Assembly (NCBI RefSeq): GCF_013410375.1
Contig: NZ_JACCFL010000001.1
Coordinates: forward strand, 3,658,001 to 3,722,000
Reading direction: 5' to 3'
Length of the DNA stretch: 64,000 nt
Source: Leifsonia shinshuensis
GTDB taxonomy: Bacteria > Actinomycetota > Actinomycetes > Actinomycetales > Microbacteriaceae
The first letter of the stretch is position 1. Each line of letters starts with the position of its first letter. This document shows, one piece after another, positions 34,289 through 43,514 of the stretch. The notes below the pieces were generated by a model. The model worked only from the letters and a program-made list of their open reading frames with translations, made no database searches and was not told the origin of the DNA. Both the position numbers and the translations under genes were made by a program.

Positions 34289-35401
34289 CTACGCCACGAA
34301 ACGGCCGTCGCCCTCGTCGCCCGCGTCGTGGGTCACCGCGACCGCCTCGGCGACCACGTCGCGCATCCGTCCGCGCCGGGCGAGCGCCGCGCGCTGCCGG
34401 CCGGCGCCGCCGCCGCTGCGCAGGATCCTGTCCACTCCGCTGCGCACCAGTTCCAGGTCGCCGTAGCTCTCCAGCGCGTCGGCCGTGTGGACGAGCAGCG
34501 CGTCCAGGGCGGCGACCGCCGTGCCCTCGCGGCCGGTCACCGGGTGCGGCAGCATGCCGCCGACGCCGGTCAGCGCCGCCTGCCACTCGGCCAGCCGCAG
34601 CGCGGCGGAGGGCGTCGGCAGCGGCGCGACGCCCGAACGCCACTCGCCGACGGCGGTGTCGACGAGGGCGCGCACCAACGCGGCCAGCACGACGGTGTCG
34701 CGCGCGTCGAGGCAGACGTCGGCGACCCGCACCTCCACGGTCGGCTGCTTGTGCGAGACCCGCGCGTCGAGGTAGAGCATCGCCTTGTCGAGGATGACGC
34801 CGGTCTCAACCAGCAGCCGTTCGAACCGGTCGTAGGCCTCGACCGAGCCGAAGACGTCGGTCGGCCCCGCGCTCTGCCACTGGTGCCAGGCGACGAACCG
34901 GTAACTGGCGTGCCCGGTGTCGACCCCGCCCGTGAACGGCGAGTTGGCGGTCAGCGCCAGCAGCACGGGCAGCCAGGTGCGGATGCGGTCGAGGACGGCG
35001 ACGCCCTCCTCGCGCGAGTGGATCGCGACGTGCACGTGGCAGCCGCAGACCAGGGTGCCCTTCGCGGTGAGCCCGTACCTGGCCATCATCTGGTCGTAGC
35101 GCGGATCGGGCGTGGCGTGCGGACGCAGCGGCATCGGCGACATCGCCACGGCGATCGCCCTGGCGCCGTGCCGCTGCGCGAGCGTGTCGGCGAGGGTGCG
35201 CCCCTCGAGGATGTCGGCGAGCAGCTCGTCCGTGGCCAGGCGCGGCAGCGTCTGGGTCTCGATCATCTCCTGCTGGATCTCGGCGCCGAGCCGCAGCTCG
35301 GTCCCGGCGGGAGCGTCCGCCAGAGCGGACGGGGCGACCGGAGTCGCGATCCCGCGTTCGTCGACCAAGAGGAGTTCTTCCTCCACCCCGAAAGTCCTCA
35401 C
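34289..35401 (-). CDS. Carboxylate-amine ligase, GCS2/YbdK family
   Basis: This 370-residue protein of the glutamate-cysteine ligase type 2 superfamily would form a gamma-peptide bond between glutamate and an amine using ATP. It opens FGVEEELLLVDERG, with the family's E-E-E-rich start, and has QQEMIETQT, the CGCHVHVAIHSRE segment and the late RVADVCLDARDTVVLAALVRAL block. Start GTG at 35401. Members may be weak glutamate-cysteine ligases or act on other amines; the true substrate here is unknown. A mycothiol-using organism would not be expected to need glutathione synthesis. Confidence 0.9.
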   Translation of the reverse strand: MRTFGVEEELLLVDERGIATPVAPSALADAPAGTELRLGAEIQQEMIETQTLPRLATDELLADILEGRTLADTLAQRHGARAIAVAMSPMPLRPHATPDPRYDQMMARYGLTAKGTLVCGCHVHVAIHSREEGVAVLDRIRTWLPVLLALTANSPFTGGVDTGHASYRFVAWHQWQSAGPTDVFGSVEAYDRFERLLVETGVILDKAMLYLDARVSHKQPTVEVRVADVCLDARDTVVLAALVRALVDTAVGEWRSGVAPLPTPSAALRLAEWQAALTGVGGMLPHPVTGREGTAVAALDALLVHTADALESYGDLELVRSGVDRILRSGGGAGRQRAALARRGRMRDVVAEAVAVTHDAGDEGDGRFVA

Positions 35402-35459
35402 GCCTCCACTATCGGTGAGGGCTCCTCACGGATCAATACCCCGAATGCCGAGAATCCGC

Positions 35460-35975
35460 TCAGCGCGCGGCGTCCACCGGCCGTTCGAGCACCTGCCCCG
35501 GCCACGCGCCGACGGTGAACAGGTCGGTGCGGGTGTACCCGCAGGATTCGTAGAAGCGCACGAGGTCGCCGGTGCCCCCGGCGTAGCAGTCCACCCGGAG
35601 CTTCCCGACGCCCGCGGCCTGCGCCTGCTCGTGCGCGAACTCCAGCAGCCGGCGCCCCGTGCCCTTGGCGCGGGCGTCGCGCGAGCCGATGAGGACGCGC
35701 ACGTACAGCTCCGGCTCGGTGGCCGCAGGAACGTACTCGGTCGCCGCGCCGAGCGCCAGGAACCCGACGACGCCCGTCCCGGGCTGCTCGGCCACCCAGG
35801 AGCCCTGCTCCGCGACCCAGCCCCGGATCCTGGCCACCTGCTCCGGCCGGGACGAGAACGGCTCCGTGCCCCACTGGCCGGTGTTCCCGATGCTGACGAA
35901 CCAGGCGATCGCCTCGTCGAACAGGCGGAGGACGGCGTCGGCGTCGGCGGACCCGGCGGGGCGGATGGCGGTCAT
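35460..35975 (-). CDS. GNAT-family N-acetyltransferase
   Basis: This 171-residue GNAT protein carries ARAKGTGRRLLEFAHEQA as its acetyl-CoA-binding block and DLVRFYESCGYTRTD as the last helix-strand unit. The ATG at 35975 is preferred because AGGATGGGAG precedes it; ATG 35993 would add six residues. Its promoter overlaps that of the divergent HEAT-like gene. Substrate unknown. Confidence 0.88.
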   Translation of the reverse strand: MTAIRPAGSADADAVLRLFDEAIAWFVSIGNTGQWGTEPFSSRPEQVARIRGWVAEQGSWVAEQPGTGVVGFLALGAATEYVPAATEPELYVRVLIGSRDARAKGTGRRLLEFAHEQAQAAGVGKLRVDCYAGGTGDLVRFYESCGYTRTDLFTVGAWPGQVLERPVDAAR

Positions 35976-36000
35976 GCTCCCATCCTGCTGCATAGGTCCC

Positions 36001-36006
36001 TAGACT
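36001..36006 (+). promoter_or_regulatory. -10 box of a leaderless mRNA
   Basis: TAGACT is 6 nt before the ATG of the gene at 36013. The identical TAGACT with 6-nt spacing precedes mntR at 39443. On the opposite strand TAGGGA at 35997-36002 may serve the GNAT gene. Confidence 0.55.
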
Positions 36007-36012
36007 CGCCGC

Positions 36013-36810
36013 ATGGCCGACCTCGCCGCACTCTGGAGCCGCGCGCTCTCCGGCGACCGCGCGCCGATCGAGCGTGCGCTGGGAGAGGACAGCCGGCTCC
36101 CCGGGCCGCGCGCGAACCTCGAGCTGGCCGGGCGGTTCGCGGAGACCGTCGCGGCGGACCGCGCCTCGGGACTCGCGGTGCTCGCCGGCTGGCTCGCGAC
36201 CCCGCCGCAGCTGGCGACGCCGCTCCCCGAGGGGACAGAGGAGTTCCTCCCGGCCTGTGCGGCGCTCGCGGCCGGCGCCGTGGCGGCCCGCGCCGCGGCC
36301 GACGGCGAGACGCTGCCGGGCGACGCCGTCGCCCTCCTCACCGCCGCAGCCGGCGACCGGCGCTGGCGCGTCCGCGAACTGGCCGCGACCGGACTGCAGC
36401 GCGTGCTCGCCGCGGACTGGCGGGCGGGCCTGGATCAGGTGGAGGTCTGGCTGCGCTCGGGCGAGCCGTTGCCGATGCGGGCGGCGGTGGCGGCCGTGGC
36501 CGAGCCTCCGCTGCTCCGCGACCCGCAGCACGCCGCGCAGGCGACCGCCATCGTCACGGAGGCCGTCGACGCGCTGCTCGCCGTGCCCGCGGCGGAGCGC
36601 CGGGCGGAGGACGTCCGCGTCCTCCGCAAGGCCCTCGGCTACGCGATCAGCGTGGTCGCCGCCGCCGACCCGGAGGCCGGGCTCCCGCTCCTGGAACGCC
36701 TCGCGGCGTCCGACGACACCGACGCCGCCTGGCTCGTCCGCGAGAACCTCGCGAAGGCCAGGCTGAAGCCGTTCGCCGAGCGGCTCGGCGCACTGCGGCG
36801 ACCCGGCTAG
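36013..36810 (+). CDS. HEAT-repeat-like protein
   Basis: This 265-residue, all-helical, Ala/Leu/Arg-rich protein has an RRWRVRELAATGLQRVL segment of the HEAT or DNA-alkylation-repair type and PAEAGLPLLERLAASDDTDAAWLVRENLAKARL-like helical pairs later. No catalytic motif. Probably a protein- or nucleic-acid-binding superhelix; function not assignable. Leaderless start with TAGACT. Its stop shares CTAG with the converging metB gene. Confidence 0.75.
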   Translation: MADLAALWSRALSGDRAPIERALGEDSRLPGPRANLELAGRFAETVAADRASGLAVLAGWLATPPQLATPLPEGTEEFLPACAALAAGAVAARAAADGETLPGDAVALLTAAAGDRRWRVRELAATGLQRVLAADWRAGLDQVEVWLRSGEPLPMRAAVAAVAEPPLLRDPQHAAQATAIVTEAVDALLAVPAAERRAEDVRVLRKALGYAISVVAAADPEAGLPLLERLAASDDTDAAWLVRENLAKARLKPFAERLGALRRPG

Positions 36811-37952
36811 CGGCTCAGCGCCTGCTCGACGTCGGCCAGCAGGTCGGCGACGTCCTCGATCCCGACCGACAGCCGGATGACGTTGTCCGGGACCTCCAGC
36901 TCGGTGCCGCGCACCGACGCGTGCGTCATCTCCGACGGGTAGCCGATCAGCGACTCCACGCCGCCGAGCGACTCCGCGAGCTGGAACACCTCCGTCGACT
37001 CGGCGAACCGGCGGGCAGCGGCCGCTCCCCCACTGAGGGCGACGGACAGCATCCCGCCGAAGCCGCTCATCTGCCGCGCCGCGAGGTCGTGGCCGGGGTG
37101 GTCCGGGAGGCCCGGGTAGTACACCGCGTCGATCCCGGGGCGGCCGACCAGGGCCTCCGCGATCGCCTGCGCGTTCTCGCTGTGCCGCTTCATCCGCACG
37201 TCGAGCGTCTTGATGCCGCGGGTGGTCAGCCAGGCGTCCATCGGCGACGACACCGCGCCGGCCGCGAACTGGATGAACTGCGCCTTCTCGGCGAGCTCGG
37301 CGTCGGCGAAGACCAGCGCGCCGCCGATCACGTCGGAGTGGCCGCCGAGGTACTTGGTGGTGGAGTGCACGACGACGTCGGCGCCGTACGACAGCGGCTG
37401 CTGGAGCGCGGGCGACGCGAACGTGTTGTCCACGACGACGAGCGCCCCTGCCGCGTGACCCAGCTCGACCAGCGCGGCGAGGTCGCTGATCTTCATCAGC
37501 GGGTTGCTGGGCGTCTCGATCCACAGCACGCGGGTGCGGTCGGTCGTCAGCGCCGCGCGGACCGCGTCCAGGTCGCCGAGGTCGACGGTCGTGTTGCGCA
37601 CGTCCCAGGCGCCGTGGATGCGGTTGATCAGCCGGTGGGTGCCGCCGTAGACGTCGTTGCCGAGCACCACGTGGTCGCCCGGGCGCAGCACCGCGCGCAG
37701 CAGCGCGTCCTCGGCCGCCAGGCCCGACGCGAACGACAGCGCGCGCACGCCGCCCTCCAGCGAGGCCAGCAGCTCCTCGAGCGAGGTGCGCGTCGGGTTG
37801 CCCGCGCGCCCGTACTCGTAGCCGCCGCGGAGGCCGCCGACGCCGTCCTGCACGAACGTCGAGGTCTGGTAGATCGGCGGGATGATCGCGCCCGTCGTCG
37901 GGTCGAACTCCTGGCCGACGTGGATGGCGCGCGTGGCGAAACCGTGGGTCAT
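36807..37952 (-). CDS. metB: Cystathionine gamma-synthase / gamma-lyase (PLP)
   Basis: This 381-residue PLP enzyme works in transsulfuration. The cofactor lysine is K200 in VVVHSTTKYLGGHSD; substrate and cofactor contacts are in the YEYGRAGNPTR block and TPSNPLMKI. The Cys/Met-metabolism family includes gamma-synthases and gamma-lyases that sequence alone cannot separate. Pairing with cystathionine beta-synthase upstream (41 bp gap, same strand) suggests reverse transsulfuration from homocysteine to cysteine, so lyase activity is likely. Confidence 0.88.
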   Translation of the reverse strand: MTHGFATRAIHVGQEFDPTTGAIIPPIYQTSTFVQDGVGGLRGGYEYGRAGNPTRTSLEELLASLEGGVRALSFASGLAAEDALLRAVLRPGDHVVLGNDVYGGTHRLINRIHGAWDVRNTTVDLGDLDAVRAALTTDRTRVLWIETPSNPLMKISDLAALVELGHAAGALVVVDNTFASPALQQPLSYGADVVVHSTTKYLGGHSDVIGGALVFADAELAEKAQFIQFAAGAVSSPMDAWLTTRGIKTLDVRMKRHSENAQAIAEALVGRPGIDAVYYPGLPDHPGHDLAARQMSGFGGMLSVALSGGAAAARRFAESTEVFQLAESLGGVESLIGYPSEMTHASVRGTELEVPDNVIRLSVGIEDVADLLADVEQALSR

Positions 37953-37992
37953 CGGGATCCTTGCTCCAATGCGGGGGTGAGGGAGGTGAGCG

Positions 37993-39357
37993 TCATTCGC
38001 TCAGGTAGGTGAGGAGGTCCTGCCGGGTCAGCACGGCGACGGGCTTGCCGTCCTCCGTGACCAGCAGCGCGTTCGCGACGGCGAGCGCCGCCCGCGCCGC
38101 GGTGACCGGCTCGTTGATTCCGATCAGCGGCAGCGGCTCGCCCAGGTGCGCTCCGACCGGGTCGCTCATCTTGGCGCGGCCGCCGAACACGTCGTCGACC
38201 AGCGAGCGCTCGTCGAGCGCTCCGGCGACCTCGCCCATGACGACCGGCGGCTCCGCGGTCAGCACCGGGAGCTGCGAGACGCCGTACGTGTTCATGATCT
38301 CGATGGCGTCGTGGACGGTGTCGGACGGGTGCGCGTGCACGAGGTCGGGCAGGTCGCCGCGCTTCGTGCGGATGACGTCGTGCACCGTCGCCTCGTCGGG
38401 GACCTCGCTGAAGCCGTAGGACCGCATCCACTTGTCGTTGAAGATCTTCGCCAGGTAACCGCGGCCGCCGTCCGGGAGGATGACCACGACGATGTCGTCG
38501 GCGGTCAGGTCCTTCGCGGCGCGCAGCGCGGCCACGACGGCCATGCCGCTGGAGCCGCCGACGAGGATGCCCTCCTCGCGGGCGAGCCGCCTGGTCATGT
38601 GGAACGACTCGGCGTCGGTGACCGGGATGACCTCGTCCACCACGCTCGGGTCGTACGCGCCCGGCCAGAAGTCCTCGCCGACGCCCTCCACGAGGTACGG
38701 CCGACCGGTCCCGCCGGAGTAGACCGAGCCCTCGGGGTCGGCGCCGACGATGCGGACGCGGCCCTCGGAGACCTCCTTGAGGTAGCGGCCGGTGCCGGAG
38801 ATGGTGCCGCCGGTGCCGACGCCCGCCACCAGGTGGGTGATCCGGCCGTCGGTGTCGCGCCAGATCTCGGGACCGGTGGTCTCGTAGTGGCTGCGCGGGC
38901 CGTTCGGGTTGAAGTACTGGTTGGGCTTGAACGCGCCGGGGATCTCCGCCGCGAGCCGGTCGGACACCGAGTAGTAGGAGTCCGGATGCTCGGGAGGCAC
39001 CGAGGTGGGCGTCACCACGATCTCGGCGCCGTAGGCGGTGAGGACGTTCCGCTTGTCCTCGCCCACCTTGTCGGGCAGCACGAACACGCAGCGGTAGCCG
39101 CGCTGCTGGGCGACGAGCGCCAAGCCCACGCCGGTGTTGCCGCTCGTCGGTTCCACGATGGTGCCGCCGGGCTTCAGCAGCCCTTCGGCCTCCGCAGCGT
39201 CGATGATGCGGGAGGCGATGCGGTCCTTCGACGAACCTCCGGGGTTCAGGTACTCGAGTTTGACGAGCACCGTCGCCGCGATTCCGTCGGTCAGCCTGTT
39301 GAGCTTCACGAGCGGAGTGTCGCCGACCAAGTCGATGATGGTCTCTGCGTACTTCAC
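37993..39357 (-). CDS. cbs: Cystathionine beta-synthase
   Basis: This 454-residue PLP enzyme condenses homocysteine with serine or O-acetylserine. The PLP lysine is K44 in NPGGSSKDRIA; TSGNTGVGLA and GVGTGGTISGTGRY form the phosphate-binding loops. Residues ~330-454 are a CBS domain pair that may sense adenosyl ligands. GTG 39357 is chosen because GGTGGAG precedes it; a GTG at 39366 adds three residues. It forms an operon with metB. Confidence 0.93.
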   Translation of the reverse strand: MKYAETIIDLVGDTPLVKLNRLTDGIAATVLVKLEYLNPGGSSKDRIASRIIDAAEAEGLLKPGGTIVEPTSGNTGVGLALVAQQRGYRCVFVLPDKVGEDKRNVLTAYGAEIVVTPTSVPPEHPDSYYSVSDRLAAEIPGAFKPNQYFNPNGPRSHYETTGPEIWRDTDGRITHLVAGVGTGGTISGTGRYLKEVSEGRVRIVGADPEGSVYSGGTGRPYLVEGVGEDFWPGAYDPSVVDEVIPVTDAESFHMTRRLAREEGILVGGSSGMAVVAALRAAKDLTADDIVVVILPDGGRGYLAKIFNDKWMRSYGFSEVPDEATVHDVIRTKRGDLPDLVHAHPSDTVHDAIEIMNTYGVSQLPVLTAEPPVVMGEVAGALDERSLVDDVFGGRAKMSDPVGAHLGEPLPLIGINEPVTAARAALAVANALLVTEDGKPVAVLTRQDLLTYLSE

Positions 39358-39430
39358 GCGCTCCACCGTAACAGGGCGGCCGCGGGGACGCCGCCGTGTT
39401 ACCCGCTCATCCGCGCTGCCGGCCGCCGCC

Positions 39431-39436
39431 TAGACT
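39431..39436 (+). promoter_or_regulatory. mntR: -10 box of a leaderless mntR mRNA
   Basis: TAGACT ends 6 nt before the ATG at 39443. No Shine-Dalgarno sequence is present, consistent with a leaderless transcript. Confidence 0.55.
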
Positions 39437-39442
39437 TCTGGC

Positions 39443-40111
39443 ATGCCGGTGTCCGATCTCTCGCCCGTGGCCCAGGACTACCTGAAGCTGATCTGGTCGG
39501 CGACCGAATGGGCCGGCGACCCGATCACGGTCAAGCAGCTCTCGGAGCGGATGGGCGTGCGCGCGGCGACGGTGTCCGATGGCATCCGGCGGCTCGCCGA
39601 CCAGGGACTGGTCGTGCACGAGCCGTACGGCGCGATCGAGCTGACCGACGACGGCCGCCGCGGCGCGGTGGCGATGGTGCGCAGGCACCGGCTGATCGAG
39701 ACCTTCCTGGTCGAGGAGCTCGGCTACGGCTGGGACGAGGTGCACGACGAGGCCGAGGTGCTGGAGCACGCGGTCTCCGACGGGCTGGTGGACCGCATCG
39801 ACCGCCGGCTCGGCTACCCGGCGCGCGACCCGCACGGCGACCCGATCCCGACCGCGGACGGCACGCCGCGGCGACCGGAGGCCGTCCCGCTGCTCGATGC
39901 GAGCACGGCGACCCCGCTCACCGTCGTCCGCATCTCGGACGCGGACCCGGCCGTGCTGCGCTACCTCGGCGAGCGCGGCATCGGCCTGGACGCCGTGCTG
40001 ACGGTCGACGAGCACCGGGCGTTCGCGGGCGACGTGACCGTGCACGTGAACGGCGAGGCGGTCGTCCTCGGCGCGACGGCCGCCGCTGCGGTCTGGGTCG
40101 CCGCCGGCTGA
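39443..40111 (+). CDS. mntR: MntR/DtxR-family metal-dependent repressor
   Basis: This 222-residue metalloregulator has an N-terminal winged helix (residues ~5-65: ITVKQLSERMGVRAATVSDGIRRLADQGLV), a dimerisation and metal-binding region with AMVRRHRLIETFLVEELGYGWDEVHDEAEVLEHAVSD-type helices, and a C-terminal SH3-like domain from about residue 145. The His/Glu ligands H..E..E are in place. It converges on the Nramp gene, whose start region carries a classical DtxR-family box, so manganese (or iron) homeostasis is the likely role. Mn specificity is inferred from the transporter partner. Confidence 0.9.
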   Translation: MPVSDLSPVAQDYLKLIWSATEWAGDPITVKQLSERMGVRAATVSDGIRRLADQGLVVHEPYGAIELTDDGRRGAVAMVRRHRLIETFLVEELGYGWDEVHDEAEVLEHAVSDGLVDRIDRRLGYPARDPHGDPIPTADGTPRRPEAVPLLDASTATPLTVVRISDADPAVLRYLGERGIGLDAVLTVDEHRAFAGDVTVHVNGEAVVLGATAAAAVWVAAG

Positions 40112-40133
40112 GCGCGCGAAGCCGCGCCGGCGA

Positions 40134-41396
40134 TCACTGCGGTGCGAGCGTCAGCACCACCAGCGCGAGGTTGAGCGCGACGATGAGCGCCGCGACGCCC
40201 CCGCCCAGCACGCGCACCCAGCGGGCGTCCGCCCGCTCACCCATCACCGCGCGCGAGCCGGTGAGCCGCAGCAGCGGGATCATGGCGAACGGGATGCCGA
40301 GGCTGAGGAAGACCTGCGACAGCACCAGCGCCCAGGTCGGGTCGACCCCGAGCGCGAGGATGCCGATCGCCGGGACGAGCATGACGATCCGGCGGGCGAG
40401 CAGCGGCACCCGCACCCGCAGGAGGCCGCTCATGATCGCCGCCCCGGCGTAGCTGCCGACCGAGGTGGACGCGAGGCCGGAGGCCAGCAGCCCGACCGCG
40501 AAGATGACGCCGATCGCGGGGCCGAGCGCCGCGCTGATCGCGGCGTGCGCCCCCTCGATCGTGTCGGTCCCGGCGACTCCGGGCAGCGCGGACGCCGCCA
40601 GCAGCAGCATCGCGATGTTGACCGCTCCGGCGAGCACGAGCGCGAGCACCACGTCGAGCCGCGTCGCGCGCAGCAGGGTGCGGATCCTGCCCTGGTCGCC
40701 GCTCACGCCGTGCCGGTCGCGCGCGAGCGCCGAGTGCAGGTAGATCGCGTGCGGCATGACCGTCGCGCCGAGCATGCTCGCGGCGAGCAGCACCGTCGGC
40801 GCCCCGTCGAAGCGCGGCACGAGCCCGGCCGCGGCCGCCCGCCAGTCGACCGGGCTGACGACCAGCCCGGCCACGAAGCCCACGGCGATCACCCCGAGCA
40901 GCACCAGGATGACCGCCTCGAACGGCCGTTGCCCGCCCCGCGTCTGCACCGCGAGCAGGGCGATCGCCGCGATGCCGACGATGAGCCCGCCGATCGGCAG
41001 CGGGAGACCGAACAGCAGGTTCAGCGCGATCGCCCCGCCGATGACCTCCGCGATGTCGGTCGCGGCCGCGACCAGCTCGGCCTGCGCCCAGTAGGCCCGT
41101 CGCGCGCCGGTGCCGAGCCGGGCGCCGAGCAGCTCCGGGAGGCTCCGGCCGGTGACGATCCCGAGCTTGGCGGACTGGTACTGCACGAAGACCGCGATGG
41201 CGTTGGCGGCGACGAGCACCCAGACCAGCAAATAGCCGTACTGGGCGCCGGCGGTCAGGTTGGCCGCGACGTTGCCCGGGTCGACGTAGGCGATCGCCGC
41301 GACGAAGGCCGGCCCGAGCAGGAACCACAGGCGCAGGCGGGCGCGCGCGGGCCGCTCCACGACCTCCAGCGCGGTATTCGTTTCGCTTGACTCCAT
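40134..41396 (-). CDS. mntH: Nramp-family divalent metal transporter
   Basis: This 420-residue, 11-helix proton-coupled importer of Mn(II) (and other divalent ions) has the metal-binding DPGN in AAIAYVDPGNVAANL and the helix 6 MPHAIYLHSAL. The ATG at 41396 lies inside an 8+8 bp inverted repeat, and there is no Shine-Dalgarno sequence; a TAGGCT box 9 nt before it suggests leaderless or near-leaderless expression. The partner repressor is the converging mntR. Confidence 0.95.
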   Translation of the reverse strand: MESSETNTALEVVERPARARLRLWFLLGPAFVAAIAYVDPGNVAANLTAGAQYGYLLVWVLVAANAIAVFVQYQSAKLGIVTGRSLPELLGARLGTGARRAYWAQAELVAAATDIAEVIGGAIALNLLFGLPLPIGGLIVGIAAIALLAVQTRGGQRPFEAVILVLLGVIAVGFVAGLVVSPVDWRAAAAGLVPRFDGAPTVLLAASMLGATVMPHAIYLHSALARDRHGVSGDQGRIRTLLRATRLDVVLALVLAGAVNIAMLLLAASALPGVAGTDTIEGAHAAISAALGPAIGVIFAVGLLASGLASTSVGSYAGAAIMSGLLRVRVPLLARRIVMLVPAIGILALGVDPTWALVLSQVFLSLGIPFAMIPLLRLTGSRAVMGERADARWVRVLGGGVAALIVALNLALVVLTLAPQ

Positions 41397-41416
41397 TGTT
41401 AGACCAGCCTAACAAT
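41395..41416. promoter_or_regulatory. mntH: DtxR/MntR-type operator over the mntH promoter and start codon
   Basis: ATTGTTAG-N6-CTAACAAT is a perfect inverted repeat, 22 bp, with the TTAG...CTAA core of DtxR/MntR boxes. It includes the TAGGCT -10 box (41406-41411) and the ATG of mntH, so metal-bound repressor would block transcription directly. Confidence 0.8.
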
Positions 41417-41465
41417 GATCGAGAGTCACGTAAACGCCCTCGGCGTCAGGCGGGCCGGGTGCCCG

Positions 41466-43352
41466 TCAGTCGGGGTCGAGGACGGCGGTCTCGGTCTGCT
41501 CACGGTACAGCCGCGCATAGATGCCGCCGAGGTCCAGCAGTTCGCGGTGGGTCCCGCGCTCGACCACCTGGCCGTGGTCGATGACGAAGATGACGTCCGC
41601 CGCCACGATCGTGGACAGCCGGTGCGCGATCGCGATGGTGGTGCGCCCGCGGGAGGCCGTGTCCAGCGCCTGCTGCACCACCCGCTCCGAGATGGTGTCC
41701 AGAGCGCTCGTCGCCTCGTCGAGGATCAGCACCTCCGGGTCCTTGAGGAGCACGCGCGCGATCGCGATGCGCTGCTTCTCGCCGCCGGAGAGGCGGTAGC
41801 CGCGCTCCCCGACGATGGTGTCGTAGCCGTCCGGGAAGCCCACGATCGTCTCGTGGATGTTCGCGCGCTTCGCCGCGGCCTCCAGCTCCTGCTGCGTCGC
41901 GTCCGGTCGCGCGTAGCGCAGGTTCTCGGCGATGGTCGCGTGGAACAGGTAGGTCTCCTGGCTCACCACGCCGATGTGCGAGACGAGCGAGTCCTGCTGC
42001 AGGTCGCGCAGATCGGCGTCCCCGAAGAGGATGCGCCCGGAGGTCGTGTCGTAGAACCGCGGGATGAGGTAGCTCACCGTCGTCTTGCCCGCGCCGCTCG
42101 GCCCGACGAACGCGGCGAACTCGCCCGGCTCGATGACGAACGACACGTCGTCGAGGGTGTTGCGCTCCCCCGGCCGGGCGTCCGGGTAGCGGAACACCAC
42201 GTGGTCGAACTCGATCCGGCCGAGGTCGCGGCCCGGGTCGACCGGCACGGCGTCCGGACGGTCGGCGATGGCCGGCTTCAGGTCGAGGTACTCGAAGATG
42301 CGCGCGAACAGCGCACCGGAGGTCTGCAGGTCGAGCGCCACGCGCATCAGCGCCAGCAGCGGGAACAGCAGCCGCGCCTGCACCGTCGTGAACGCGACGA
42401 TCGTGCCCGCGGTGATGTCGGTCGCCCCGCCGAGGATCAGCCAGCCCGAGACCAGGTAGACGATCGCCGGGATCGACGACAGGAAGATGTTGACCATAGC
42501 GAAGAACCACTGGCCGCTCATCGACTGCGACACCTGCAGCCGGATCTGGGTGCGGTTCTCGTCCGAGTAGCGCTCGATCTCCGCCTGCTGCCGATTGAAG
42601 CTCTTCGACAGCAGGATGCCGGATACGCTCAGCGTCTCCTGCGTGATCGCGGTCATGTCCGACAGCGACTCCTGGGTCCGGGTGGCGATCCGCGCGCGCA
42701 CCTGGCCGACCCGCCGCTGGGCGATCACCAGGATGGGCATCAGGATGACCGCCACGATGGTCAGCTGCCAGTTGAGCAGCAGCATCGCCACGAGCGCCGC
42801 GATCACCGTGACCGTGTTGCCGAGGATGCTCGACATCGTGTTGGTGAGCACGTTGGCGACGCCGCCGACGTCGTTCTGCAGCCGCGACTGGATGATGCCG
42901 GTCTTGGTCTTGGTGAAGAAGCTCAGCTCCATCGACTGCAGGTGCGAGAACAGCCGCACCCGCAGCGCGCCCATCACCTTGTTGCCGACCGAGGAGGTCA
43001 GGTAGGTCTGCCAGACGCCGAGCAGCGCGGAGCCGACGAAGACCACGATCATCACCACGACGATCTCGATCAGCACGGGCATGTCCGGCTTGCCGGACTT
43101 CGGGAAGAGGCCCTCGTCGAAGGCGCGCTGGGTGAGCAGCGGCGGCACGACCGACAGAGCCGCGCCGATCAGCACCAGCACCATCGTCGTGACGATCGCG
43201 ACCTTGTGCGCGGCGAACAGCGAGACGATGCGGCGGAACAGGTGCGGGATGCGCGGCGCCTCCGCATTCAGCGCCCGCTGGGCCGCGGCGTCGCCGCCGC
43301 TGACCCGTGAGCGCATGCCGCCACCGCCGCCCATGCCACGCATTCCGCTCAC
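41466..43352 (-). CDS. ABC transporter, fused permease and ATP-binding protein
   Basis: This 628-residue half-exporter has six helices in residues ~40-330 and an ATPase domain in the last ~250. The ATPase has Walker A GPSGAGKT, the Q-loop VVSQETYL, the ABC signature LSGGEKQR, Walker B VLILDEATSALD, and the switch histidine in IAIAHRLSTI. The N-terminus starts MSGMRGMGGGGGMRSR, a low-complexity entry. It would dimerise to export lipids, peptides or drugs. Single gene. Upstream lies the promoter of the sugar ABC operon. Confidence 0.92.
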   Translation of the reverse strand: MSGMRGMGGGGGMRSRVSGGDAAAQRALNAEAPRIPHLFRRIVSLFAAHKVAIVTTMVLVLIGAALSVVPPLLTQRAFDEGLFPKSGKPDMPVLIEIVVVMIVVFVGSALLGVWQTYLTSSVGNKVMGALRVRLFSHLQSMELSFFTKTKTGIIQSRLQNDVGGVANVLTNTMSSILGNTVTVIAALVAMLLLNWQLTIVAVILMPILVIAQRRVGQVRARIATRTQESLSDMTAITQETLSVSGILLSKSFNRQQAEIERYSDENRTQIRLQVSQSMSGQWFFAMVNIFLSSIPAIVYLVSGWLILGGATDITAGTIVAFTTVQARLLFPLLALMRVALDLQTSGALFARIFEYLDLKPAIADRPDAVPVDPGRDLGRIEFDHVVFRYPDARPGERNTLDDVSFVIEPGEFAAFVGPSGAGKTTVSYLIPRFYDTTSGRILFGDADLRDLQQDSLVSHIGVVSQETYLFHATIAENLRYARPDATQQELEAAAKRANIHETIVGFPDGYDTIVGERGYRLSGGEKQRIAIARVLLKDPEVLILDEATSALDTISERVVQQALDTASRGRTTIAIAHRLSTIVAADVIFVIDHGQVVERGTHRELLDLGGIYARLYREQTETAVLDPD

Positions 43353-43487
43353 ACGGAAAGCCTACGTCGGCGCCGGGAGCGCCGATGCCGCGTCGGTTAC
43401 GCCGTCGGAGGAACGACCGGCCCGAGCGCCCGAAACGGAGGGTCCATCCCCTGCACGCGGGTAGACGCCGCCGTGACCGAATCGCAA

Positions 43488-43514
43488 TGCAAGCGCTTGA
43501 CGTAAACGCTTGCA
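43488..43514. promoter_or_regulatory. Tandem LacI operators at the sugar ABC promoter
   Basis: TGCAAGCGCTTGAC (43488-43501) and GTAAACGCTTGC (43502-43513) are adjacent LacI-type sites; their outer arms TGCAAGCG and CGCTTGCA also pair as one larger dyad. The second overlaps the -35 box. The cluster's own LacI at 47191 is the likely binder. Confidence 0.7.

Noticed and set aside
33945..34643. 232-residue version of the hypothetical gene with an upstream start
   Set aside because: The first 140 residues are Arg-rich antisense to the carboxylate-amine ligase gene. The ribosome-binding site supports ATG 34214.
35112..38012. 966-codon plus-strand frame
   Set aside because: Runs antisense to the ligase, GNAT and metB genes and through the HEAT-like gene in a wrong frame.
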